Part shown: positions 54,157 through 64,000 of the stretch, piece by piece
How positions within the stretch are numbered: the first letter of the stretch is position 1
Layout: each line of letters starts with the position of its first letter
NCBI GenBank assembly: GCA_021396245.1
Contig: WNYE01000023.1
Span: 1 to 64,000 of the forward strand
DNA from: Sporothrix humicola
Taxonomy: Eukaryota > Ascomycota > Sordariomycetes > Ophiostomatales > Ophiostomataceae
Direction: 5' to 3'
Length of the DNA: 64,000 bases
Position numbers and translations under genes: made by a program
The notes under the pieces: generated by a model
The model's database searches: none
The model's input: the letters and a program-made list of their open reading frames with translations, nothing else
Told to the model about the DNA's origin: nothing

Positions 54157-55517
54157 ATGCTGAACACGCTCGCTGTTTCCTTTTGTGTTCTGCTCTCACA
54201 TTTATGTCGTTTACTTCCTTTTTTGTTCGGCGATTGCCGCCCCCGGATCATCTCGTTCGCTCATGCTTTCTGTCCTATTTGAGCTGTTGCATAAGTAGCC
54301 AAGTAGACAGAACAGACGGCGCTTATTGGGCAAGGATGGTGAGATGAAAGGATAGGGGCAGGCTCGGGTTATTCGGTCACTTTTATGGAAGATGGGCGTA
54401 TAGTTCGGAACACAAATCAGATTTAGCCCTGGCAAATTACAAAGAAATTACCTACTTGAGGTCTCATATTTCGCCGCCGATCTTGTTTTTTCTATGCTGT
54501 TTGTCTATCGCCAACTGGAATATGACTTTCGCCATATTCCATCCAGACAAGATATGTTATTATGCACATTAGTCCATGGTTGAGGAACGAGATGTGAGGA
54601 GACTGTGAGCCAACGCTTGCAGTGAGACACTGTATATGAGATATGCTCATTGTGTTCTTTTTGTGGCCTCTCAACTACAACGAAAGAGGGACCCAAAGTG
54701 AGTGAAACATCACCACCACGACCAGTTTCTAGACCAATGCTATTGGGTAGAGTCTAGAATAGTTCTCCCTTGCATCTTCCCTTGCATGGCGCCGCCTCTC
54801 GTGTGTTTTTTTTAACCCGCGCGCAAGCCTGCGTCTGGTAAAGTGTTACGTGCGGTAAGTCCGCAATTCACGTTCAATACCAATGCGGTCGACAGCCAGA
54901 GCTTTGTGATTTGCACAAGCTGTCCTGGATGTTTACCGAAAGGGTTTCAGTGAGATTTGTATAGACAGGTCTATCAAAAGCTGGCAGCTCCTATTCTTAA
55001 TTGTCCTTCGACATTTTGGTCAATGTAAACAAGCAAACTCCGAAGCAATAGATGGGAAACTAGGTGTTCTTAGATTGACTGAGAGCTAGATGAGAGGCAC
55101 CCGAAAATAAAAAACGAATAAGAAGAAGAAGAAGAGAAAAATAGAAAAAGAAAAAGAAAACGGGGCAGCCTGGAAATTGAGTTTGTCAAGTACAAATACG
55201 CAATCGACCTTGTCCAGCCAGAATCGTAAACCAAAGAGAGACATAAGAGAACGTGTGCGAACTGCCAAGGTAGGCTGTGGGAGTGAGAATGATAAACACT
55301 AGTTGTAGATCAATGTGGGGAGGCTGGCCGCCAAGGGCATAAAGGCATGAGAAGTATGAACAACATGAGCATCATGAAAGGAATATAGAAACGAAGAAAC
55401 GTGGAAACATAAGATACATGGAAACCTGGAAACCTGGAAACCTAGAAACCAAAAATGAGTATGGTATAGTGCGGAAAAAGGACATGTGCCGTTCGTGGCG
55501 ACAGCTACTTGGAGCTC
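54157..55517. other. Convergent intergenic region, 1.4 kb
   Basis: No gene seen. An A/G-rich simple tract lies at 55118-55160 and (gaaacct)-like repeats at about 55416-55450 (ggaaacctggaaacctgg). Confidence 0.55.
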
Positions 55518-57542
55518 TCAATTACTGCGGCGCACAAACATACGGCTTAGAAGAGGGCCTTTTTGGTGATGACGGGTGTGGTCCGACGATGTGCGAGGGG
55601 AGGCAGAGCTACATCCATCGGGATAGCAGACAACTTCACAAGAGTCGTGGTAGACTTCTGCGCTCGATGGGTCAAGCGTCGTTGTGGTTGAAAGGGTGGT
55701 GCTTGCACCGGCGGTCGTAGCAACAGACAAGGTCGACGAGGCGCTGTGGTTCTTCTTCCGATCGTTATGGCCGTGTCTGTCCGACGGCTTCGTTGATGAT
55801 ACAGAATGCTTGGAGCCTTGCGGGGCATCGCGTGGGTGTTCTGCAGCGTCTGAGCTGGCAAGTGGAACCTCGCCGCTCCGTGTACGGCGAGTAAAGAGGT
55901 TGCGGACAAATTTCCGGACGGTGTCGCCCTCCTCATCCGAATCATCCTCGAACACAGAAATATGCGGCGGCTTCGCTTGAGACTGCACGGTCTGAACCTC
56001 GCACCAACGAGTCTCTGTGTCCTTGTGTGATTTCGCCGTCGATGGGCGCATCGTCTTGGAGCCGCGAAAGTTAAAGGAAGAAGTATGATGGGAAAGCCGT
56101 GACTCGGCAATGGCAGCATCATCGTGGAAAGATGCACCAGTAGCACGTGACAGAGACCGAGACCGAGCACGGATGTTGCCCAATGAACGGTGCGAACAAG
56201 ACAATTGGGGGAAATCATGACGCTCCTCTGACCGGGGCGGGAATTGCTCTAGCAGCTTCTTGTGCCGCCGAAGCTCCTCTTCCCACGGCATCCCCTGTTC
56301 CTGCGGCTGGGATTCATCCTTTGGCAGTTTTGGTTCCGCTGCGGGACTGGCTCTTCTTGGACTCAGTGCCATACCAGGAGAGTCCAGCGACTGTCCGAAC
56401 GGCGGGGGCGGTGGAGGGACAGTGGGGTGTGGCGGGCGCGCACTTGTGACCGAGATTGATGGGGTGGGAGGCATGGCCGGGGTGCTTAGTGTTGGCTGAA
56501 ACTGCGAACGGTTCGGGGCTCCTGGCAGTGGAGGGAGAGGTCCTGTCGGAGGAGGGCCCACGGCATCTCGAAGTTGCGGCGAGGACCGGCTGCTCTTGAG
56601 TGTTCTTGGAGATGGCGCAAATGATGCTCGCGAGCCGTTCTGGTCTAATGGCAGGGGAGGTAGAGGGGTGAGACGGAGTCTCACCGGCTGTTTTGGCTGT
56701 GCCTTTCCTGTTATCCTCAGCTGGCGTTGTTGACGGCGTTGCCGTAGGTTTGAAACGGTCTTGGCTTCTTCCTGGGTCAGCCCATCATCGCACGACTGGC
56801 GTTGGGGAATCGTCCTCCTTGCAGTGTTCATGTCGTGTGATGCGTGCTTTTGGTGCAGTCTGCTGCTGTTCTGGCGAGCCTCCATTTGCTCCTCCTCTTC
56901 CGGTACCGACGACCCAATCACCTTATTTTGTAAACGTTTTGGCGCCGAGTGTGAAAGAGCTCGCGCGCGGCCTTGTCTGCACGGAACAAATGCCTGGTTT
57001 GGAGCATTGGATGGTGATGGAGGAGGCGCTTGAGCTACCGAAACCGCTTTTGACAGTGTCCTTTCGGGAGGCGATTGGAGCAGAAGAGAGTTGTTTGGCG
57101 ATGTCGGGGACATGGCTTCCGGCGTGGTTGCGGCCGACCATGCTGACATCCCCTCCGCCGTTGCTGTGCTATTTGATACAGCTGAGCTTGTGCTACTTTC
57201 GCTCCCACGTCTATGTGACTCTGGCAGCGCCAACTGCGAGTGACGTGCATGTGCCTCAGGAGGAACCAAATTGCCATACCGGCTGCGGCCAGTAGAGGGT
57301 GCGGATACCGGCCCATTGTCAACATATGTATCCCAGCTGTATGGGCTTTCGTATGACTGCGAGCGGAAGTGGAAATTTGTGTTGCCGTATTTTTTGCTGT
57401 CCAGGCTAACCATGCCATGCAGCCTGTGTGTCGAGTTTGCATATGTCGCTCCAGAAGATCCAGGGCGCTGCGTGACTGTAAGGCGTTCCTGGCCACGGGC
57501 AGCAAGCTCCGAAGCGGCCCGCTTGTGGTTGTAGTCTGCCAT
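55518..57542 (-). CDS. Proline-rich disordered protein, hypothetical
   Basis: Single-exon protein of 674 aa, not recognised as a named family. Almost the whole length is low complexity: Ser/Thr-rich at 100-160, Gln/Arg-rich at 260-290 (LRQRRQQRQLRITGK), and polyproline-rich at 295-400 (LTPLPPLPLDQ, PPPTGPLPPLPGAP, PTVPPPPPPFGQ), the kind of segment bound by SH3, WW or profilin. Two parts look more conserved: PWEEELRRHKKLLEQFPPRS near 430-450 and DSDEEGDTVRKFVRNLFTRR near 540-560, the latter followed by Ser/Thr-rich sequence and a basic end GPLLSRMFVRRSN. There is no signal peptide or membrane span. The length and clean frame argue for a real gene, perhaps a cytoskeletal or signalling scaffold; that is a guess. 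Confidence 0.75.
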   Translation of the reverse strand: MADYNHKRAASELAARGQERLTVTQRPGSSGATYANSTHRLHGMVSLDSKKYGNTNFHFRSQSYESPYSWDTYVDNGPVSAPSTGRSRYGNLVPPEAHARHSQLALPESHRRGSESSTSSAVSNSTATAEGMSAWSAATTPEAMSPTSPNNSLLLQSPPERTLSKAVSVAQAPPPSPSNAPNQAFVPCRQGRARALSHSAPKRLQNKVIGSSVPEEEEQMEARQNSSRLHQKHASHDMNTARRTIPQRQSCDDGLTQEEAKTVSNLRQRRQQRQLRITGKAQPKQPVRLRLTPLPPLPLDQNGSRASFAPSPRTLKSSRSSPQLRDAVGPPPTGPLPPLPGAPNRSQFQPTLSTPAMPPTPSISVTSARPPHPTVPPPPPPFGQSLDSPGMALSPRRASPAAEPKLPKDESQPQEQGMPWEEELRRHKKLLEQFPPRSEERHDFPQLSCSHRSLGNIRARSRSLSRATGASFHDDAAIAESRLSHHTSSFNFRGSKTMRPSTAKSHKDTETRWCEVQTVQSQAKPPHISVFEDDSDEEGDTVRKFVRNLFTRRTRSGEVPLASSDAAEHPRDAPQGSKHSVSSTKPSDRHGHNDRKKNHSASSTLSVATTAGASTTLSTTTTLDPSSAEVYHDSCEVVCYPDGCSSASPRTSSDHTRHHQKGPLLSRMFVRRSN

Positions 57543-60500
57543 ATTTTGGTGCTTCGAGATGGAGGGTGAAGGTTGACTTTGGCGCTTTTAGGGAAACATG
57601 TATTTGATATCGCGCTTCTGCAGAGACCAGCCTGTATGCAGAGAGAAAATAAATGGTGTTTGCTTGGTATCGATATTGTGTTGTAGGAAAGAAGCCGAAT
57701 AATGAAGGGACAATTCCGTTGAGGCTGGACGATATACACAGTAGAAGAAGGGTGGAAAGAGACTGAATATGGTGACAGAAGAGGGCGAGGAAAAGAAAGA
57801 ATTCCTGGACGTGCCCCTTGGCTAGAATAACTCTTTTGGGGAGGGCATCCATCTTAAGTGCCGAGTCAAATGGGGATCCACGGAAAACAAACAGAAAATC
57901 TCTTTCCTTCCAGCGTTCTCCACACACGCATGATGCTCTCAATGTCTGGCCCAGAGCGGGCTACTGGGGACTCTGAAGGGATCCCACACGTACAATGCGC
58001 CCGCACTCATGGGGCGCAGGTCCAAAATACCGTGTAAACAGAAGTGGGCGGCAGGAATGTTGGCAGCAAAGACACGCAGCAATGCTCCGCACTTGTGCTT
58101 AGACTGACATCCATCCAGACAGCCTGAGTTGCAGAACGAGGGAGGAGGGAGGAAGAAGGAAGGGCGCCGAGGGCGTATAGGGAGAAGGGGACCTTGGCCT
58201 TGCTTTTAGGCTCCCAGCTTAGGCCTCTATCGCTCACTTCCATCATCTCTCCTCTCAGATCAGACATCCCTCCCCTCTGTTGTGGAAGTGCTGGGAATCA
58301 TTGTACGCTTGTCAGAAGTAGTATCCGCGATGCTTCTGCTTCCCTTCCTCTTCAGGGAGTGCCGGCACCCTGTTCCCCTTGACCAGGGTGTACCAATCCC
58401 ACCCTTTTGGTGGCTGGGTCGATCTTAGCTTTGCCGGGCCCACTGTGCCGGTGAATCTTGCAGGACAACTTGGAAGTCTGCCATGACCGGGCCAGGGCTT
58501 CTAATTTCTTGCCTCTGGCGTTTCTTCGCATGGTGTCCGTGGCTGTCATATCCGTCAGAATGTCTCTGTAGGAAAGACCTGTAACAATCCCATTGCCAAA
58601 GTAAGTCTTTGGATGCCTGTGGGCCGTTGCCTTTCGGCAACCAATATCACCTGGCCTGATGATGCTCCAGCAAGCATTCTCCGCAGGGCTTTTCTTGTCC
58701 CCGATGTTGTTTTCTGCCGTCATCCATCTTAGGACCAGCTAGGGGATGGGTGCATAGTGCAGGGAGTGTAGCTGTCCTTGTTAGCTTAGGATTGTCTCGA
58801 TTGTGTGGGTGGGCCGCAAGGTGACGGTGGATCATAAGTTGGGAAAAGGAAGCCCACGAAGAATAGTAAGGCACGAAAAAAAAAGAAAGAAGAAGCAAAG
58901 AAGCAAAGAAGAAAAGAAGAAAAGAAGAAAAGAAGAAAAGAAGAAAAGCAGTGGGCAGTTGGGGTCCAGACCACACTGGCTCGACTTGGAAGAGCCTCAA
59001 TAAACAAGTGCGTGGCAAAAGTAAATGGCAGGAATGCTGGGCGGCCGATCCGAGAATCTTCCAACAAAAAAAAAATGCTTTTCACAACAACTTAGTACTT
59101 ATATACAGTAGCTGTCAGATGCACGACACTTGTAAACAAAACACGCGCCGTGTTTGTTTACCTTCGTGCAGCCATCCGAATATTTCGTGAGATCGAGGCT
59201 CAAGGCTCCCACTGCGCGAACTTTCGAGCTGGAGTTCCCCGGTCTGTCCTGCTTTCCAGACAAGCCAGCTTGAGAACTAAAGGTCATTTAGGATCAGCAA
59301 GTGCCATTCGCGTCATGGTGGGCCACCAAGTATCATAATGAAATTCTCGACGACTGTACACAGTAATGCTGGGCGCAGTGGCAGAGGATCTACCAGCCTA
59401 CTGAGCACGGCTCACCTTGTTCCCCTACCAGACTGAAGTGATATTAAGTATTCATATCCGACGGCCCATCATCAGAATGACGAGAGTTAATATTGTGTCT
59501 CTTGTCCGGAAGGTTTTTGGAGTGGGCAATAGCTCCACTGGTGGTGAGGTGGATGTCTGATGTCGTGGGTGTCCACGAGCCCACCACAACGACCGAGAAA
59601 AAGAATAATATGTGCACGTTGATACAAGGATGTCTTATTTTGTGCAAGGCGTATCCTCGGACTAGCTGGGCGTATGCCTCTTCCCATACTCGATTTCCTG
59701 ATTGCTTACAGCCGTCATAGTAGTAGCGAAGCAGGTGGTTTTTTTCTGCTGAGTTCGGCCGTTTGTATTCGCAGGCTTGGGATGTAAACGGGTCGTCTTT
59801 GCACACTAAGTTCATGAAGCAAGGAGTCTGGCGAAAAGAGGGGGCATGGTGTGTGGTTGTGAAGGGAGGCGAGAATGTCAGTGAGGGAGGGGGGAAAACA
59901 CGAAAAAGAGGATCCCACTAGAGCAGAAGAAAGCGCAACGCGGGACCTATGCTAACGTAGAGGCGCGATACGGGCGTAGGTCCTCCTGCCAGCTCTTGAT
60001 CGCGCCTTCTGTTTGCCCATAATCACACACCGCAATTAGACCAGTTCGAAAAAAAGGAGGCAGGAAGGCGCGATTGGTGCATCGCAACGGGGTATTACAT
60101 TAGGTAAGAACGGGCACCATAAATAACCCTTGCTGAGACGCGTCAACGCGGGACATATCAAGTGGCATTAACAAAAAAGAGGGCGACAAAGGTTCGAGAA
60201 GAAAAATATACTGTGGTAGTAGACTTCTCGGATCAGAGTTTTTGATAGCAACCAGGGCAAAGAACAGAGGTTTGCCAAGTTTTCGTAGGACAAGTCACAA
60301 AGAACATGCCAGAAGACAATCAGATGGGTTTGTTCCTTCCCGGCGCAAGATATATTTATATATAAAAAATATAAAAAAAAAATAATAAAAAAATAAACAT
60401 AAGGCCACTTTCTGGGCCTGCCTGCTGGCAACTGCGCTGCCTAGTCCCTTCCCTAGGGAACTGTTTGTTTACTTACAATGATCTTACAACTCTCTACTGC

Positions 60501-63500
60501 ATGGTGCACATCATCGTTTGAAAATCAAGTTGCCTGGCTGGCAGAAACCTGCGGGCGCCGCCCTCGATTTGCGGCTCCCATTGTACTCGCCTGTTTGGAC
60601 GGCTCGGGGCCTTTCTGATACCATGTCAACTCACTCCGCCGATCGCGCCGCCCCAGAATGAGGACAGGGCTCGAATGCCTCCGGCGGCCGAGACACAGTG
60701 CACATCGCGATATCGAGGGCTGCCTTGCGGGTACATATGCACAACAACGCCCACTGGGGCAAAGCTGGCCGAATATTGCCGTTGCTTGGACTGCTGTGCA
60801 GTACGCATGTCTGGAGCCCGGCACACTGTTCTTGGATGTGGCTCGATATTGACTCGGGCTACTGGAAAGGTACGAACTACTATCCCTCCCTGCATCAAAG
60901 TGCCCGTATATGCGCCAGAGCGACATTTGCTCCAACGCACCCAGATCCGTCCTGTGGGCAGCCACGGCGTAATACCGTGCACTGTTTGTGTACAGGATGT
61001 ATAAAGACAGATGTGCTCGACCCGGTGGCTTCGGCAAGGCGTGCCTCTCCCTACATATAAATGCTCGTTGTCTATAGAGCTTCTTTCAGACAGTGATGCT
61101 AGCATCGACAAATCAAAGTCCGTGCCGTATGAAACATGCGTGTGTGCACAGAAAAAGCATCTCGCGCATGGCCTGGGGAGCTTACGGAGGCCAGTCCAAG
61201 CAATGCCTACCAGATATTAAACTAGAAACCAGCCCCGAGAAGCTCGACAAGGCTGGCCCGCATCATGCAATCGCCGTACGGCTTTCCTCCTTCTATCAGA
61301 GGCTCAACCGCGTCACACCAGCTAGGCCCTCCGGTGCGGGTCAATCTGCGAACTTCTATACTTTTATGACCTACCATATGACGAACCCCATTCTAGTCCC
61401 GGCATCTCGATGGTCAGCTTACCGGAAACACGCACATCCTCGCGCCCGACCAGAAAGCGTATTCCAAGGTCTTTCTGCCTTCTCGTGCTTTTCGTTGGCC
61501 ATCGAGATTCGGGGCGCGAGTCACGCAGTTCTTATGACAAACTACAAACAACATCGAGGCCTGTTTTGATCGTAATGGCCCCAGTGGCATTCCAGCGCCA
61601 AGAAAGTAACGAGCGGCTATAGTCACTGGCATGGGCTGTTTGTGAGCCGCATACCACGTCCGCCACCAAGGCCATTGGAAGTCACCAAGAGCATGAAAAG
61701 TACGGAGTAGTCAAGAGCGCAGTGATACGACCAGCTATCAATTCAGTGTGCCGGAAATAGGCCAGGTGACGTATGTATGTCGCAGATCGTCCATGAGGGT
61801 ATCGAGATGTCGATATGCTATTGTTGAGCTACGTATTCTTGTAGCCAAAGTACCATCATAGACGCTCCCGTCGCTATCCTTTTGTCAAACAACACCGGCT
61901 AGTCGACAGATACTAGGTCGTTTGAGGAGAAACACGGTGGTGAATTGGTGGGAATGAAAGGAAGTGGTGCCGTTGAGTGTGTATAACCAGTGACAGCCAC
62001 TTGGCCACTGCACGGGATCTTGAAGACTTGTCTCATTGTGTGCTCATTAAGGCGGGCAAATCAGGACAGTGGGAAAATATGCATACAAGCATACATAGAT
62101 GCACACATATATATGTATAAGCATACTGCGTATGTATGTGTGTATAGATATGAACGTATTCGGCGTGCCGTGTTCTTGAGTGTGCCCCCTTTTCATAGTT
62201 TGTTTTTCGAGGGGAGAAACTGGCCTTTTTTTTTAATACCACATGTTAGTTTTTGCTCCTTATCATGATTATCTTTTTTCATACGGAAAAAAACCACGTT
62301 GTTGAATACCGTCAAGAAAAATCATAACGAAACAGTTGAACTACACCAGTAAACCAGAGACCAGAATTCAGCAAGAAAAAACAGCCAAAAAAGCCGCCTG
62401 GCGTACCGACATAAAGACATCTAAAAAAAATACAGCACACGACATAAACGACATATAGGACACCGGATGAATTATTAAAGTGTAGTACGGCCATATACAT
62501 GCTGGTGATAAGGGCACAAAACCGAGATTGGGTATCAAGCTGCTAATAACTGAATTTGTACCTGGGGTCTGAAATGCCACAGATTTGTAATGGAACATGG
62601 TACAAGAGACACCAAAGAAGACCATACAAGATTTCATGGGCAGAGTGGCTTTCGATATCCGTCTGAACAACGGCCGAGCCGTGTTTGCTGGTAGTTCGCT
62701 CATTGTTGCCCAGGCCTGGCCGGCTACTTATGTCTACATAGACGAAAAACTACCAGCAAGCTTGACAAACCAGCAAAATGCCACCCAGAAGAGTATTTTA
62801 TTCTCGCGGGCGTTTACGTCGTATCCCACTAGGAGGCAGGATAAGTAAGGAGCCAGATGCAGGGCTTTCACATTTTAATTGTCTGCCATATGTAGTAGAC
62901 TTGTGCGGGTGCGGGTGCTTGTCGTTGGTTGTCCATTCCGAAATGCCACCCACCGTGTACACTTGTTTTTGCCCACTCTGGATGTGCCATCATGGCCGCG
63001 TCTGTTTGCACTGTCTCTCCGACACACACATACACAGATCGATCCAAGACACCCAGGTGGTACACGAGCACTGAAAGCGCGGGCACGAGCCAGCTCGCCG
63101 ACAATAATAAGCGTTCGGTTACCTGTGTGGTGCATCTTCCACAAGAAGTCGTACCTGTGCCGATATGGTCCCGTAGCTGCGAATGGGCGACGGTATTTTC
63201 CACGGCGTAGGTAGGACAGCGACGGGGCCGTGTACCTTGCTATCTACTGCGCAACCCGTACATACAGGGAATGGCGACACAGGACACACGCACATACACC
63301 GTGCATTGCATACCGCCAACCGTGCCGCCGACCCTGCCAGCAATTAGGCCGCCGTCCTTGCTATTCATGCGCAAGGCCACCCAACGGACCATGCTATTCA
63401 CCCCCCCCCCCCCCCTGGTGCGTATTTCTGCCCCGCAGAAAAAAAAGTGATACAGGAGCACTCCGTAAGTCAGGCGGCTCAACCTTCCGAGATACTTCAG

Positions 63501-64000
63501 ACGATAGATAGCTCGAAAGCCGTGATCATGGTTGCTCGCTCTTACGAATAGGCACGGCATGAGAAACAGCGATAGATTGGCATTGCGGTTTGGCAGGTGG
63601 CATACGACGTGAGATGCATCTCTGGCTGTTCCTGTACACCGTTCGTGTGCGAGTATTGCCCTTGCACCGCGCGTCTTATTGGGTGAGCCAAGCGGGACTT
63701 TCCTGTGGCTTGCAGCGGACCGCGATGAGCCAGAAGTCGGCTTCAGGCGTGCGTGTGTATCGAAGTGGAAGACATTGTGTGTTCCGTGACGACGCGAGGA
63801 CCATGGCCGTGAGAGGAGAGGTGGTGCAGGTTGGCGCAGGACCACGAGCATACGATGCATGTGGTTCGGATTGCAGACAGAGGATGCACTTTCTCCGTAC
63901 GTTGGCAGCGATATTCGTGCCACTGTTCCGTATTTCCCGACGTATTATTTGCCCTCCGTTGCCTTCTTTCCTCCCTCTCTCTTTTGCTCTTCGCTCCTTC
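57543..64000. other. Gene-poor 6.5-kb region
   Basis: No gene that I can support. The first 400 bp are the promoter side of the disordered-protein gene. Notable items: an AGAAA-type purine tract at 58880-58950, an AT-rich patch near 60355-60400, a stretch at 60525-61570 in which several frames on both strands stay open (none recognisable), one inverted TACTCCGTA at 61701-61709, and a C16-type run at 63400-63416. No tRNA, 5S or snRNA pattern was recognised. Confidence 0.45.
58880..58950. repeat. Purine simple repeat (AAGAAGAAAAG)n
   Basis: Imperfect tandem agaaa/gaaga units on the plus strand; open frames over it are artefacts of composition. Confidence 0.85.

Noticed and set aside
60525..61111. 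Two overlapping minus-strand frames of 161-170 codons
   Set aside because: Open on several frames at once, no recognisable motif; treated as a composition effect and mentioned only as a finding.
63240..63923. 227-codon minus-strand frame
   Set aside because: It starts at a non-ATG codon or weak Met, crosses the poly(C) run as a Gly run, and shows no domain or periodicity.
1..64000. tRNA, 5S rRNA, snRNA or CRISPR loci
   Set aside because: No T-loop GGTTCGA in cloverleaf context, no conserved snRNA core and no regularly spaced repeats were seen by eye; a covariance scan was not possible.

Overview
The window reads as nuclear DNA of a filamentous ascomycete (Pezizomycotina, most likely a Sordariomycete; I cannot name the genus). 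The evidence is compact genes with short introns (about 60-170 nt) bearing GTRNGT donors and CTAAC/CTGAC branch points, fungal-specific families such as DUF3433 and DUF4267, TRK-type K+ transport, and a transposon copy with RIP-like decay. Homopolymer and pyrimidine tracts fill the intergenic DNA. No operons, CRISPR arrays or convincing tRNA/rRNA genes were seen.

Layout. 0-8.3 kb: APC11 (-), a mitochondrial-type mercaptopyruvate sulfurtransferase (+), an MDR oxidoreductase (+), a dead Tc1/mariner element with intact inverted repeats, and a small conserved fungal protein recovered by joining two exons (+). 8.4-23.5 kb: mostly minus strand, with DNA polymerase kappa, a TRK potassium transporter, an ER-lumenal FKBP with an HNEL tail, an unrecognised 94-aa protein (+), an RPEL-repeat protein, a DUF4267 membrane protein, and an alpha/beta-hydrolase-like gene with a long disordered tail broken by one in-frame TAG. 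25-31 kb: a DUF3433 membrane protein (+) convergent with a Bor1/HCO3- family anion transporter (-). 31-35 kb: gene-poor, with a 77-nt poly(T) run beside a short remnant reading frame. 35-45 kb: a Nudix hydrolase, PAPS reductase, an oleate-hydratase pseudogene and phosphopantothenate-cysteine ligase. 45-57.5 kb: two MFS transporters, the splicing factor WBP11, ribosomal protein eS30 with two microexons, and a proline-rich disordered protein. 57.5-64 kb: no gene that I can support.

The genes are housekeeping or single-function loci rather than a pathway cluster. Two (the sulfurtransferase and PAPS reductase) belong to sulfur metabolism and one (CAB2-type ligase) to CoA synthesis, but they are far apart. 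The most unusual features are the decaying oleate hydratase (two stops and a one-base frameshift), the hydrolase with a lost Trp codon and no nucleophile serine, the transposase relic that keeps its frame over 417 codons, the possible retroposed fragment with poly(A), and an intergenic nonamer TACTCCGTA found 11 times, once as a 16-bp palindrome. Exon joins were done by eye from splice consensus and protein family patterns; no transcript data or similarity search were available.
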